Shown piece by piece: positions 10,389 through 22,900 of a DNA stretch of 64,000 nt. A program made the position numbers and the translations under genes. The DNA is from Gordionus sp. m RMFG-2023 (taxonomy: Eukaryota; Nematomorpha; Gordioida; Chordodea; Parachordodidae): assembly GCF_954871325.1 (NCBI RefSeq), contig NC_088776.1:57870954-57934953 (forward strand). Direction: 5' to 3'. The notes under the pieces were generated by a model. The model ran no database searches. It saw only the letters and a list, made by a program, of their open reading frames with translations, and was not told where the DNA came from. Each line of letters starts with the position of its first letter. The stretch's first letter is position 1.

Positions 10389-10912
10389 ATGATCTTGAAG
10401 AGGAGAAGATCAAACCCTCATACACCAGATGTAACAGGGGTGTTTAATGAAAATACAGGGGAGATAAATGAATGTAAAATATAGCATTTGAATTGGTAAT
10501 ATATTTATTATTTAGCCGATCTCATTGATAGTGGGAATATATTGGATGATATTACCAAAAAACCTGCATTAATTGAGCTTGGTACTGAGACTGGTAATTA
10601 ATAACTTTTAATAATATATATTATTTATATTGAAGAGTCTCTATCTTCTGTTGAATCTCATGGTTCATATAAATGTCCTAAGAGAAAATTTAATGACATT
10701 GGTAATTAATTTCTATTTATTATAAAAAGTTTAAAATAACACTTATAAAATTAGAAGAAGATGAAAGAATATTAAACATAAAGAGGCTTCAAAATAAAAA
10801 AACTGAATATGGCATATGTACTATGTTGAGAGAAAAATTGGATGAATGTACAAAAAAGGAGAAAAAAGATTTAACTAATCAAATATATGATATTATAAAA
10901 AGTTTTAATTGA
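10389..10912 (+). CDS. Open four-exon small gene inside the Harbinger element
   Basis: Four pieces join in one frame with consistent phase-1 junctions: 10389-10473, 10516-10593, 10636-10701 and 10755-10912. Introns are only 42, 42 and 53 bases, with GT donors and AG acceptors. The 128-residue product starts MILKRRRSNPHTPDVTG, has an acidic middle (DLIDSGNILDDITKKPALIE), then SVESHGSYKCPKRKFND, and ends in a charged helix-like segment, NKKTEYGICTMLREKLDECT to IIKSFN. Its place opposite the DDE gene and its Lys/Glu-rich C-terminus suit the second, DNA-binding (Myb/SANT or MADF-like) protein of Harbinger elements. The DNA-binding domain itself is not visible, so an upstream exon may be missing or the start may lie elsewhere. 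The intact frame contrasts with the decayed transposase. Confidence 0.62.
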
Positions 10913-11179
10913 ATAAAATTATTTTGTATATATTTATATTATTTTAAATAGATATTTTATATATATTTATATTATTAGAAATAAAATATAATTTCATAAA
11001 TATAGATACCTTATTTGTTTTTTTAAATATAATTATATGCCATAGATTTTATAATGATATATTCCTAAACATATAATGAGTTTAGACTATATTAAAGGAA
11101 AATTTATAAAAAACATAATTATATATATGATATATTTCTAGGATTTTGTTTAAATATAAGCATAATTTTGCAATATTGT

Positions 11180-11767
11180 TGATTTAATTGATTGTTGCTA
11201 AAATAAATTTACATGGGATGATTTTTTTGGGATTAATAGGAATAAATCTTTCCTTATTAATAATAGTATTATGGAGTAATGTACAAGTTTGTATTATATT
11301 TTCAGTTAGTAGTAATTAAGTATCTATAAGACAATCAAAGATCATCCATTTAGCCCTAAAGATACCTCATGCACATTCCACTTGTATCCGTGCATGAGAT
11401 ATTCTATAATTATAGGCCTCTTATTGTGGTGTAAAGTTACCTTAAAATAATATGTAAAATTTTAATATAAAAATACTATATAAAATTTTAAATTCTTGAT
11501 AATTAAAATACTGTCCATAAATAATGTCTATAATAATTGCTCTTATATATTATATAAATATGATATTAAGTCAATATATACTAAAACATGACTTTAAAGG
11601 ATGGGCATCATCAGCAACATAAAAATATGGGAAAATTAGGTTGGAATTTGGAAAACTTTTTGGAGAAGGTAATTGAATTTCTCCATATTTTGGAGTTGGC
11701 AGACTCCATCAGATTCGCTATCAGAACTTCCTACATCAACAGTTATAAATTTTCCATTTGCATCCAT
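11180..11767 (-). pseudogene. Harbinger DDE transposase, C-terminal remnant
   Basis: The minus strand from 11767 reads MDANGKFITVDVGSSDSESD, matching the family stretch DANGKF-x-VDVG-x-SDG. In another frame, near 11690-11590, it reads LPSPKSFPNSNLIFPYF then YVADDAHPL, the segment with the second catalytic Asp. A further piece near 11440-11330 gives ARIQVECA then GIFRAKWMIFDC, which aligns with the family RxxVExxFGxLKxRW block. The last part (about 11300-11250) resembles the LHN tail (TLLHNTIINKERF). At least one frameshift and several stops separate the pieces. The N-terminal half with the first catalytic Asp is absent. It is a decayed gene. Confidence 0.8.
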
Positions 11768-11959
11768 GATTTACTGTTTTTACAAAATTTAAATAAGATA
11801 TTATTTTAAAATAATAATTTGACGATGGATACCATTTTATGAATTAATAAAATCGCTTTGCAATATGAATGAAAATGGCTAAATCGCAATCCAACTATGA
11901 ATTTAGGGTAAGACATATTACATTTCTGGTCATCTTTATATTTCATAAAATATAGCAAA

Positions 11960-12045
11960 CACTAAAAAGGTAGCTTATAGCGTAACACCTAATTTTGTCA
12001 AAAAGCGTTAGTGGTAGCCTGGTAGCACGCTACTTAAAAATAACT
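11960..12045. repeat. hAT end fragment, same family as 3457-5531
   Basis: Contains TAGCTTATAGCG, AAAAAGCGTTAGTGGTAGC and AGCACGCTACTT. These match the characteristic subterminal AGCTATAGC / GCGCTACTTTTT motifs of the full hAT copy. No terminal repeat or duplication could be fixed. Confidence 0.5.
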
Positions 12046-12243
12046 TTTAAATCTAATTTTTGGCATTTAGAAATTTCAAAATTGGAGTTGAGTTTTTAGA
12101 ATGGATAATTTTTAATCTTCTCTTTTTTTCCACTATTCTTTCCCGGGAGGGGGGGGATCTAATCTTCAAAAAATCACGCCCACTCACCTCACAGTGTTCT
12201 TTAATTTAACTAATTTTTATAGCGCCCTAGTTTAATGCTATTT

Positions 12244-12420
12244 AGTCTTGTTAAACGGCTCAATTTTTGAAAACGGCTTATTCAATATTTTAGCCAGAGA
12301 TATTATGCAAGACACAAGATTTCATTAATAAATGTTCAAACCTTTCTACCTTCTACAAGAAAAATTTCCAGGCTTGCATAATTTTTATGGATACAATATT
12401 TTGCCGTTTTTAAAAATCTA
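12244..12420. mobile_element. AGTGTTGTTAAAC-family MITE, degraded
   Basis: Begins AGTCTTGTTAAACGGCTC, continues through AATATTTTAGCCAGAGATATT and ends at GCCGTTTTTAAAAATC. The outermost right inverted repeat is missing or too diverged to see. Confidence 0.75.
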
Positions 12421-12645
12421 AACATAATCTAGTATAAATGACGATAAATTTCTATATTTTTTAAACCAATTCTAAGCTCGAGAATCATAATATAAATCTT
12501 TATTAAAAAAAAATTGAAATATTTTCTTAAACCATTTTTTTTTGGTTGAATTATTTCGCTTACTTTATAAAATTCTAACTATTTTTTTTAAAATAATTAT
12601 ATTTCAAATTAAAATATAAATTTTGTTGAACAGAAGAGTATTAAC

Positions 12646-12805
12646 CAATGACATATACTTACTTTAAATGTTTGGTACTAACACAAATTATCATAGGGGC
12701 ACTCAAGATGGTATTAATGGCGTCCCCAGCTGATGTGCATTCATACATGCTTAAAAATGCATTTTATGAATGAATCGTCAGTTTAGATATTATTATATGT
12801 CATGG
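12646..12805. mobile_element. MITE with CAATGACATATA ends
   Basis: Left end CAATGACATATACTTAC and right end TAGATATTATTATATGTCATG are inverted copies. The flanks GTATTAAC at 12638-12645 and 12806-12813 are an 8-bp direct duplication. The interior carries GGCGTCCCCAGCTGATG and TGAATGAATCGTCAGTTTAG, shared with copies at 18702-18910, 39706-39789 (right end only) and 60097-60442. Confidence 0.8.
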
Positions 12806-14102
12806 GTATTAACTCAAAATTACTATAAATATTTAAATCTCTGTAGATATCATATATATTTACTTTTTATAGCTATGAAATACTGGCTGTCGGGCTATTA
12901 ATTTATAATAAACTAAAAAAAAATGAAATTTACAGTGTTCCAACTCCAACTAGCAGGTGAACTTGGATTACATTTTCATTTATTCATTCTTTCAATCAAT
13001 CAATAAGATCATTTAATATAATAAACTTTATTGTCAATATAATGTAATATAATAATATCATATTTTATATACTTTATAATATAATTACATAGCAATTTAT
13101 GAGAAAAAAAATGATATCTTCCCTAAATAATAAATATTATATTTTTAAGAAGTAAATATAAATATTATAATTTTAAGAAGTAAAAATAAAATAAATTATA
13201 ATATTTTTTTATATAAATATTACAACAAAAAAAAAATGCTCTTTTAAAATTAAATTACAAAATTTATTTTTAAAAATAATAAAAAATATATTTAAATTTA
13301 TCATAACAAAAAATTTAAACCATTTGTATTTTTTATAAACCTTTTTTTTTCTTTAAAATCATAAAAGAAAATATTACAAGATATTTATTTTGTATTTTGA
13401 ATTTATCGTTCGAATTTAAAGGTTTGTTTATATAAATAATTTTTATAAATATAATTTCTTTTTTTTTGGAATCAAAAAAAAATTGACTAATTTACAAAAT
13501 ATTACAAATAGGGCGTCCTAAATATTTGTCATTCATCGCCCAAAATGTGAGAATATCCTAAAAAAGATACAACTTTTAAACTAAGTCCGAGGCAATATTT
13601 TTTTTTACCTTTTGATCCTCGCGCAAATGTGAGAAAATTAGTAAATATAACTTATTTTAAGCTATGCCCAGAGGCTTACTTTTAGTTAGCTTTCTATCGT
13701 AAGACGTGATGGACATTTCCATATAAAACATCTTAGAAAATTAACGAAAAGTAAAAAAAAGTAAAAAACGCATAAAAATTTGAACAGATCTAGGGTTCGC
13801 GTTATAATAACTTCAGAAATTTTTGTGCGCATATATTTTTCTAAATTTCTCCTTTTCTGTTTACCCCAATGAAAGCATATTTTTAAGGGAATACTTTGAC
13901 AATGTAATTTAATATAAAAATTTAGAAAAAGGGAAGAAGAGAGGAAATGAAAACATTTTTAAAGCGGGAAATTCAGGTCTTTTCATGATTCGGCCGTTAA
14001 GCGCACTTCCGATTTCGTGAGAATTTTTAATCTGATTGATTTTTGATATAATAAAAATAAATAAATTAACATGGTGTGGGTAAAAGGTGGCACGTCCTAA
14101 AT
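12806..14102. other. AT-rich spacer
   Basis: No supported gene. It consists of long A/T tracts, with slightly more complex sequence at 13500-13870 that gives no continuous reading frame. Confidence 0.45.
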
Positions 14103-14428
14103 TAGAGATCTGCAAAGGTTTTACCCGGGCCGGGCATATTTTAAAAATAAATAGGGCTCGGGCTGGGTCGGGTTTAATATTTTTTTAAAAATTCGGGTCA
14201 GGTCGGGCCATGGAATTTTTTTAAATATATCTAAATTTATCAATTTGATGTTGAAATTTTTATGCAAAATAAAAATATTTGATTTTATTTATAGAAACTA
14301 GATTCCATATGATGTGACATACATCTTTTATTTTGAGTAATTATAATTTTTTTAAAAAAATTAATTTTTATATTTAATAAATTTTGGCCGGGCCGGGCTT
14401 GAAAAATTAGGCCCGATGCAGATCACTA
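14103..14428. mobile_element. TAGAGATCTGC-type non-autonomous hAT element
   Basis: 326 bp with ends TAGAGATCTGC and GCAGATCACTA, inverted. TCCTAAAT at 14095-14102 and 14429-14436 is a perfect 8-bp duplication. Subterminal CCCGGGCCGGGC, CGGGTCAGGTCGGGCC and GGCCGGGCCGGGC motifs alternate with AT tracts. A second copy is at 41754-42014. Confidence 0.93.
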
Positions 14429-15425
14429 TCCTAAATATCAATTATTAAAATGGAGGATATTTATTCTAACTACTATACATATATCTCATTTAAGCAGAGT
14501 TTGAAAAAAAAAATCTTCAAAATATTTATGAGTATGAGCTTTTTTTTCAAACTCCGCATTTAAGTTTAAGAATGACACATGTCAGGTATTTTTTTTTTCG
14601 TACCATGTTTTGTTAAGTTTTAAATTTACCCTATAAAAATATTTAAGGTTCCGCAAACCGGGATGGCTTTTAACAAAAAAACGTTGCGTTTTGGAAGCTT
14701 AATAATAGTGCGAAAAAATTTAGTTTCAAAAGCTGCGTTGCAAGCGCCAATAATGCTTTTCAAATGACTTTGTGCAAATTGGTAAAATTACCGTTTGGGG
14801 TTAGCAACCATTTAAAAAACGCAAATAGGTGTGCTTTTTCATTACTTTTTTTTTATTCTTCGCTTTAAAATATTATATAAAAATTTAATATAAATAACTT
14901 ACTTATATCTTAAAAAGGAATATTTAGATATTAAAAAAATAGGAACGCAGACGATAATATAATTTTCAAAGACAAATCCTTTTTTTTAGAACTTATTTAA
15001 AATCTTGAATCGACGATATTAATTAAAAGGTAACCGCAACCTCAATTTAAATAAGGGATGCGTTGCTTTTTTTGTATTAAAAAATCATGGCAAAACGTAA
15101 AGGCTCAATTTGTGCGGACGATAACTCTAAAAAAGAGTTATTCGCCTTTTTAAATATGAAATTCTACATTTTGTTAAATAAATACATTTATTTTAAAATA
15201 TCCTCAAATTATTTTTAAGAAATTTGATCAAGATTGTTTAACAGAAAATGGTTTAGCCGGCTATCATCTAAAAATATAGTAAGTGGCCCAACTACACTCA
15301 AGACCTAATTTTTTTTTTGAAACGGTCTAGGTTTTCATTATGATGGAACGCTAGTATATCAAAATTTTAGGTTTAACAAACAAATTAGATAGTTTAGTCC
15401 AAAACAATTTATTGAGGGTTTTTGT
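14429..15425. other. Spacer with a palindrome and a possible decayed repeat
   Basis: An imperfect inverted repeat is seen at about 14490-14563 (CAGAGTTTGAAAAAAAA against TTTTTTTCAAACTCCGCATT). At 14650-15120 GC-richer patches such as GGTTCCGCAAACCGGGATGG and GGTAACCGCAACCTC bracket AT-rich sequence. This may be another inverted-repeat element, but its borders are not clear. No gene seen. Confidence 0.4.
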
Positions 15426-15640
15426 AGCGTTGTTAAACAGGTAGATGAACCGATTTATAAAATCGGCTAATTCAATATTTTAATTCCGAAAAAAAATATT
15501 ATGCAAGCCTGAAGAGTTTGCTTATAGATGGCAGAAAGGTTTGGGCATCTATTAGCAAAATCTCGAGGTATAGGTAATATTTTTCTAGATAAAATATTGA
15601 GAATGATTTTAAGAATAAAATCGAGCCGCTTAAAAGCACT
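15426..15640. mobile_element. AGTGTTGTTAAAC-family MITE
   Basis: Left end AGCGTTGTTAAACAG and right end TCGAGCCGCTTAAAAGCACT are a diverged terminal inverted repeat of this family. The interior shows the family's AATATTATGCAAGCCTGAAG and GAGGTATAGGTAATATTTTT blocks. A 94-codon frame crossing it is a by-product of the repeat. The following stretch, 15641-16497, holds nothing recognisable. Confidence 0.8.
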
Positions 15641-16497
15641 CCTATTGAGTCATTTTCTCTGTAAAATTTTTAGTACTCTTTATCTCAATCAAATTCTTAA
15701 AAAAAGAGGATATTTTTGTTTCTATATAATCTTTCAGTGTGAGACCAAGACACATGGCCTCGATAGCGATTACTCCGATGGGAGATCCAAATGGAATCGA
15801 TCAGAAATATAAAAATAGATAGTATGAGTAATAAAGTGGAGAGAGATTGAAGGAGCATACCACCAGAAAAGGTGAAAACTAAAAGGAAAAAAAATAATAA
15901 TCTTTACTAAACTACAAAATTTTATAAGCCAGATTTATAAAGATTTCAAAACGCGATGGTTTTTTTTTAAAGCCAACCTGGGTTATAATATATTAACTAA
16001 TCATAACTCTTTGTTAGGGAAGGAAAAAATGGTTTTAAAAAAAGGAGCAAATTTAAATTAAGAATTATATTTATGGATTCAATATTCAAATAGATTGTGG
16101 TTCCAACTCATTAAAATTGCCGTTACAACATCTGATTTCTTTAAATTTCTATTTCGTAAATTTATTTAATGCATGACCTGTCCAATTTGATAGGTTATTA
16201 AATATAAAAACAAAATAACTTGATTTTATTTAAAAACTAATCTATTTATTTTTAGCGGATCTTAACCCTAACGCAAAATCTCTCTAACCTTTAATCCCCA
16301 TTCCTCATAATACGTGTTTAATTTTGAATATATTTCATCCACAATTTAAAAAAAAATTCATTCAGTCGAACATTCCTTGATTTGGGCTATCATCCTTTCA
16401 ATCGTATATTAAATAAACAAAAAAATATATATTTCACTCTTTATATGTATTAGGTTACGTTACATAAAAAAAAGATTTACATTTTATCCCTACATCT

Positions 16498-16693
16498 AGT
16501 GTTGTTAAACGGCTTAACTCAATACTTCATCCAAAAAAATATTACACAAGCCTGAAGATTTTGCTCATAGAAGGAACAAAGGTCTATACATTATATTATC
16601 GAAATCTTGAGGCTTGGGCAATATTTTTCTGGCTAAAATATTGAATTAGCCGTTTTTAAAAATCGGCTCAAAACGAGCCGTTTAACAACAACA
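16498..16693. mobile_element. AGTGTTGTTAAAC-family MITE near the 3' end of CDC50
   Basis: Ends AGTGTTGTTAAACGGC and GAGCCGTTTAACAACAACAC. The flanks share CTACAT, compatible with a worn target duplication. It lies about 240 bp past the CDC50 stop codon, so it may fall within the 3' UTR of that transcript. Confidence 0.85.
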
Positions 16694-16931
16694 CCTACAT
16701 AGGCAAAATTGTTTGTATTTTTTAAGTTCTAATTTTCTATTAGCTCTAATCTATTTTTTTTTTGATCGAACTTTACAACTAGTGTGGCTAAATGACCCCA
16801 TTTGAAGTCGATTAGAAAGAAAGAAAAGAGAGCAAGAAAAGAAAGAGAAAGAAATCGGCTCAAATGAAGCGATTTCGCATCACTATTTCCAACAAACAAC
16901 TTTAGAACAGATAGCGCGGTTATTCGTTTTT

Positions 16932-19900
16932 TTAATGAAAAAAAAACGTAAACTTGTTTCCATATTTCTTGTGTACGACTATGAAAACGGCGCCTAAGAT
17001 AAGGCAGAAAGATCCCGTGACGATATAAGCTATACCCAAGAAAGCGTTTTTGCCGCCGAGCCATGATGTGTTGGAGATTATGATACTTTTCGTGCCGTGA
17101 AAAATGGTGACGGGATATGCTTTAAAAATAAAAATCCTTATATTATTTCATTTCGTAATCTCTTTTTTTGTTTTCTTCTTCCATTTCATTATATTCCATT
17201 CTATATTTATTTTATCCCACTCCTTCCTATAAATTTACCCTGCTTTCAAAATCTTTGATCTCACATTTCCTATTTCCGCACTTAAATAAGTAGCTGTTAG
17301 TATTATTTTTTAATCAGAAATGATACTTTAACCTGTTTTGCATTTCATTTACTTCCATTTTTAATTTTTTCTTTTCCTTCGTTGAATATTCAAAAAGAAA
17401 AAGGTGTTTATTTAAAAGCTAAAAAAATTTTTGGTTTAACCAAACCCTGCATTGCGCATCGTAATTTTTCTCACCAATGCTATTCATTGCATCTTTTATT
17501 CTTCCTTTCATATTTATCCTATCTCATTTTATAAATTTTTATCAAGCTTTTTCATCAATTCATTATCATTCATACTCGTGGCAAGAGAACCATCCCAAAT
17601 CTTTAACCAACTCTATGTGATCAAATTTTCAAAAAACTAGCTCGGCCTGGTTTCAATGTAATTATTATTGTATATGAGGAGACTCTAAATCAAGATTTTA
17701 GCAAAAATAAATAAAATAATTATCTGAGCCTCGAAATTTCGCATAAAAGTTAGCAGAAAACATTTTGCCCTCTTTAGACCAAATCTGGAGCTTAGGTTAA
17801 TACTTTTTGCCTATGATTTTAATTTAGCCTTCTTCTTTTTTTTTAAATGGACGAAATCGGGGCTTTCGACATATTTGATTCTAATTTATTTTTTTGTACA
17901 GATATGATTTTTTTTAAACCTTCAGTTCTAAATGTAAATAATTCCCGATTCATATTGAATATAACGATATTAATGCAAATAAATTATGCGTTAAACGTGC
18001 TTGTTCATTACCCTATAACTTGTTGAAGATGGTGCTTTTAAAAAGTCGCCGATTATTGCAAAGGCCACTATTATTACTTACTTCTATTATTATAATTATA
18101 CTCATTACATTATCTACATCAATATTTACCCTATGCACACCACATTAAGAAAATATCGAAGAAATACACGCACTGCCCTGCAATAAAATTTTTATCTTTC
18201 CAAAGGCTACAATAGATTGCCTATACTTAAATATCATATATATATATAAATATTATAATATTATTCTTAAATATAGTCCCCCACAAATAAATTTGTGTAA
18301 ATTTTGGCTAGACCAACCAAGATAGGAAAAAAATTCCCTTCCATTAATAATTACCTGTAAAAAGTTAATAATTTCTGTAATAATTTAATTGCAGTATAAT
18401 AGTTAAATTGTTTCTTATAGCATATTTTATAAAAATCCTCCATTTGGCTAGATTTGCAATGAACTTTTGGACAAAAAATATTAAAAAAATATTTTCTTCC
18501 TGGTCTCCTTATACCGATGTCTATATTGAAATATATAGTGAATTAAACACCTGTAAAATTATCATTTATTTGAAATAATGGCTTTCTAAACCTGAACCCG
18601 AACTGATTTCTTTTAGATCCACCTTAAACTGAAACGGGTTGAATGGTTATCCTGACCTAAACCGAACCTAAAAACATCGGATTTGAAGAAGAAGCTGTTA
18701 CCCAAATGACATAATAATACTTACTTAGTTTGACGATTCATTCATATTTTTTTTGAAGAGTCGTTGAAATATGCAAATCTAATGGTGACGCCATTTTCCG
18801 GTATTTTTATTTAAAGTTTTCATATACTTTTAATATTATATAATGGGAACACTAAAAATAGCGTCACCAGCTCATTTAAATGGATTAAATGAATGAATCG
18901 TTTCATTAGTCTAGTTAATAGCTGCTCATTTCTTATTCGCGAGCCCAAATAATTAAATATCTCTATATACCGTATTTGATGACGACCGAATAGTTTCCCT
19001 TGGGCAACGACCTCCTGAAGTGATTATCCCCGTTGGAATGATCTACCCGCCGAAACAATTTGCGGAAAGTGGGAAAAGCGGAGGTCCTCATCCAAACCAT
19101 CAAATCTTGATTTTTAAATCCGTTGTTCTCAGGATCCGTCGGGTCGAGTTCCCAAACCGGGTTTTTCCAATTGGGAGGTTTGGTAGTGCCCTTGAAAGCT
19201 GAACAATCAAATGTGTAATGTTAAAATTAACGTTGCAACGATGTTTTTATTTTCATTAAATAACCAACCTTCTTGCAATGAAGGGCCGGGCGGGTTTTTA
19301 TATTTGATCCTGATATCGGTTCTCCAGGCAATACCCGTTCGCAATAAATCCACCCTTATACTAGAATCAGCGCTTTTGCGATAATACAGTTCGAAGGAAT
19401 CTGATAATTTTTTTCATAGAAAATTAGTTTAAAATAATAAGATTAAATGAAAATATTTTTTAAAGTAATTTGATGTTAAACCTTACTCAAGAACGTCGCC
19501 GATATATGGGTGTAGAGAGTGTAGATGACGTCAACATGGTTACGTCAATAAAGCCTCCTCTAGAAAATATTTTACTCTCTTTCTCATGCCATTTAAATAT
19601 GATGTCCCATCCAATCCAAATAAATTAATCTCCCTTTTCTGATTAGTTAAAATTGGCTTAAACCTCAATTAAATGGCTAAGCGGTGTTAGAGTTTGACCA
19701 AAATAAGGACAACACTACTACCGCCCTTAAGATTTTGATTGGAGTGACTTTTAAAATCGAGCTGTTAACAAAAAATAATGTGATAACCGTTGAAGAGAGA
19801 GTTAGCTATAGCACCGCAAGGAGCGATTGGCACGGTGCCGTTGACGTAAGCGAAGGGTTCGCAATCGATGAAATTGGATCCGAGGCCGCCAGGGACCAGT

Positions 19901-22900
19901 TTGCCTTGCAATTGATAATCGTCTTTCGATTTGACGTAACGCCTGTGATTTTGGTAGAAATTAGTGAGCGCGTAATATATGTACACGTCTGACTAGATCA
20001 CGTCGAAGCCAACAAAAAAAAATTTTTTTATATATATAATATAAAGATAATACAAATTTTTGTATGAAGATATATCGATAGATAAATGTACCTTAGATGG
20101 CATAATTATGTTACAAGCAGAAAGTTCATGATAATCAGAAGGAAAAAAAAATATATCGTTATTACATTTGGATTAAACTAAAAAAAAAATTATTCTTATC
20201 TTATATTTTTTTTTATTGATCAAATTGATGAACAATAATTAAGAATAATATATATGTATATACATATTTTTTTAAAAAAATATAAAATTATAGCTCCGCT
20301 CCAATTAAGAATTTCGATATAAATCTTCTGCTTTAAGCGATAGACTTCAAGAGAATTGTCTGTAAGTTATAGTTTTATAAATTGAACATGCGTTTAGAGG
20401 TTGTTATTCCTTGAAAAAAAAAGAAGTGCTTTGAGTGATTTCCAGGTTACCATTTTATAATATATATTATTTAGTAAAAACGCAAAAAAAAGAAAAAGTT
20501 TCAATTTAAGCGCTATTACTTATTTTATGTCTAAAAACAAACAGAGTTAGACCCTTGGGAGCCATATGGCCTAAATGTTATCTAACTATTAGCTAGTTAT
20601 GAATCTTATTGAGAGATAAACCTTCAAAGTAGGAAAAAATGACATAAGAATCTTAAACTCCCTCAATCGGTTAGTAAGATAAAGATTGATAGGAGGGATC
20701 GAGTCAGTTTGGAAAACTGCAGCTAGATTAGATTTTTTGTTATTTGGGTAGCTCTTAGTACTTGAAGATCTGATACTTTCAGTTAAGTGGTCAATGTTTT
20801 AGGGTTACAAAAAAAAAGTGGTACACAAATCATATGATTAAAACATCCATTTTTTGTCACTTTCATTTGGTTAATAAACCCACCCCATAAAATTTTTTTT
20901 AAAAATTATTTTGTGAAAAAAATAAATAAATATTATTGTGTAATCATTTAATATTTTAATTCATATGTTCTGATTTTTTGGCATACCAGCAGGGTTAAGC
21001 ATGTTAATATAAAAATGTAACTGTTATTGTTACTCAAGTACAAAATGTAACAGTTAACTTACTCTGGTTACGATAACGTTATTCAATACATATAACAGTT
21101 ACCAAAGCTTTTCGTTACATTAAAAAAAAATTTAAACATTTATTTTCCTGCAGGTCATTAAAATAATGAAAGGAAGTATATACAATAAATACACACTGGT
21201 TTATTTATTTATATCGAGCTTAATACAATAACAATCAAATATTATAAGCTTTTGGTAAGAGAACTAATTTTTCAAATTGATCGTCATTTAATCTTCTTCT
21301 ATTTGGTCCAATTTAACGAAAGAAGAAAAAAAAACTTTCTGCGATAGCGGAATATGGTAAATTTTTATTCATTGTCAACGAAGGATGTATATGCACAGCT
21401 TAAAGTGATAGAATCATGAAAATATAAAATTACTTCAATTTCGAGACTTCATTTAAATTTTTTGTGGAGTCCAACTCCAACTCTGGAAATATAAGTAAAT
21501 CATTTGCTGAGGTGGTGAGTCAGTGACTGGGTTTAGAAAAATATTCAGGGGATCTTATTTCTAAGAATATTACAGTTGTCATCGTCATTATTTCTAAAAT
21601 CAAAGGGTAATAATCACAGGCGTAATTTAAGGAATGAATGAGAAATTATGGCAAGGAATGCTTGCCTAGCTTCAAATAAATTGATGGTATAACGCTTTTT
21701 TCCAGTCTATTTTACATAAAAATAATATAATAAATGTGTTAGCATTTATTTAGAAATTTAAATAATTCTGCAATACCATAGCTCTGTAGTGTTTGGTCGT
21801 TAATAATTATTTTCCTGGTTACAAATAATATTGGATTAAATCACCATAATAGCAATTTTCCTCTTTTTAAAGTGTATCCAATGCTTCAACATGTGCTTAA
21901 AGTTTAGTGTATTTTTGCCAAAATATTAATTTCTTTTTCTTTAAAAACTAAAAAGATATAGTTTGAAAAATAAGCTTAAGGTTTCGATTATTTAGATCAA
22001 GAAGGTGTCATACTGACTCTTATATCTAGTAGTGTCATTATTAAATGGCATCCTTAATGGTCTTGAATGATTTCCAAGGACTAGGGGTACAATGCACCAC
22101 ATTTTCCTATCTCAATGTTGTGAACATGGTATAATGATATTGGTTGCATAAGAATTAAGGCCTTTCTTTACAACCAAACATTTCCACTAAAGAAAGATTG
22201 TATGACATGCAGAATGAATATAGTTAGGGATTTATAACCCAATCAATGGTCAAAGGATGATCAAACCTTCCTGCCATATATATTCTAAATAATGTGGCTT
22301 AATAAATTGCATTTTTGTTCATTTAATATTATAAAATTATGAAAAAAATAAATAAATTATATATAAAATCAGAAATATCCAAAAAATAAATAACATTCGT
22401 TTAATCTTCTTTAAAAAACAGTAAATATTGACTCTCATCAAATATTTAATAATGGAACACCCTATTTGTGATTCAAAAACATTGTGGTGTCATTTAGATT
22501 ATTTCAGTTTAATTGATAAATAAAATAAACTAAATAAATAAGAGAAATGATCATTTAACTTAAATTAAATGATAATTTAAAATGGATTAAATATCTTTTT
22601 TTTGGAGTTATAATTGGTTGTTTGTTTAAGTAAGAAATTTACAATAAAAAAGGTTGAACTATATGTTTAGACAATAAAAATGAAAGAAATTAAACAACTG
22701 AATAATGAATATATTCAAATTAACATAATTTTACCTTGAAATCCCTATCTAGAGAAAATGATATCTTGCAATGACAGTATGCAAAATTTGATGTTAGGTC
22801 TTTAATGAGTTCACTACATTTTTGCCCATTATTCGCTAAACAATGTGTATATTCTATTATAAACTCATTAACACTTTGAGAAGTTATCAACAATCCTATC

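Larger units (their letters stand above)
10235..11908. mobile_element. PIF/Harbinger DNA transposon
   Basis: The ends match as inverted repeats: left CCCTGATGAATTCATAGTGA and right (reverse complement) CCCTAAATTCATAGTTGG. Further in, matching blocks are GATTGCGATTTA and TGCAAAGCGATTTTATTAAT. Left flank TTA and right flank TAA are compatible with a degraded TWA target site. Inside, a plus-strand spliced gene and a minus-strand DDE transposase remnant converge, the two-gene layout of this superfamily. The shared ATTCATAGTG and GATCAGCTG motifs link it to the MITEs at 47576-47767 and 62961-63161. Its left end lies immediately upstream of MEAF6. Confidence 0.86.

Noticed and set aside
15528-15812. 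Plus-strand frame of 94 codons
   Set aside because: Its first half is the AGTGTTGTTAAAC MITE; no protein similarity recognised.
16729-17064. Minus-strand frame of 111 codons starting [15 protein letters not shown]
   Set aside because: It overlaps the last CDC50 exon in the wrong frame; the neighbouring frame gives the conserved TM2 and a stop at 16932.
19684-19992. Plus-strand frame of 102 codons
   Set aside because: Antisense shadow of CDC50 exon 2; the minus strand carries the conserved protein with proper splice sites.
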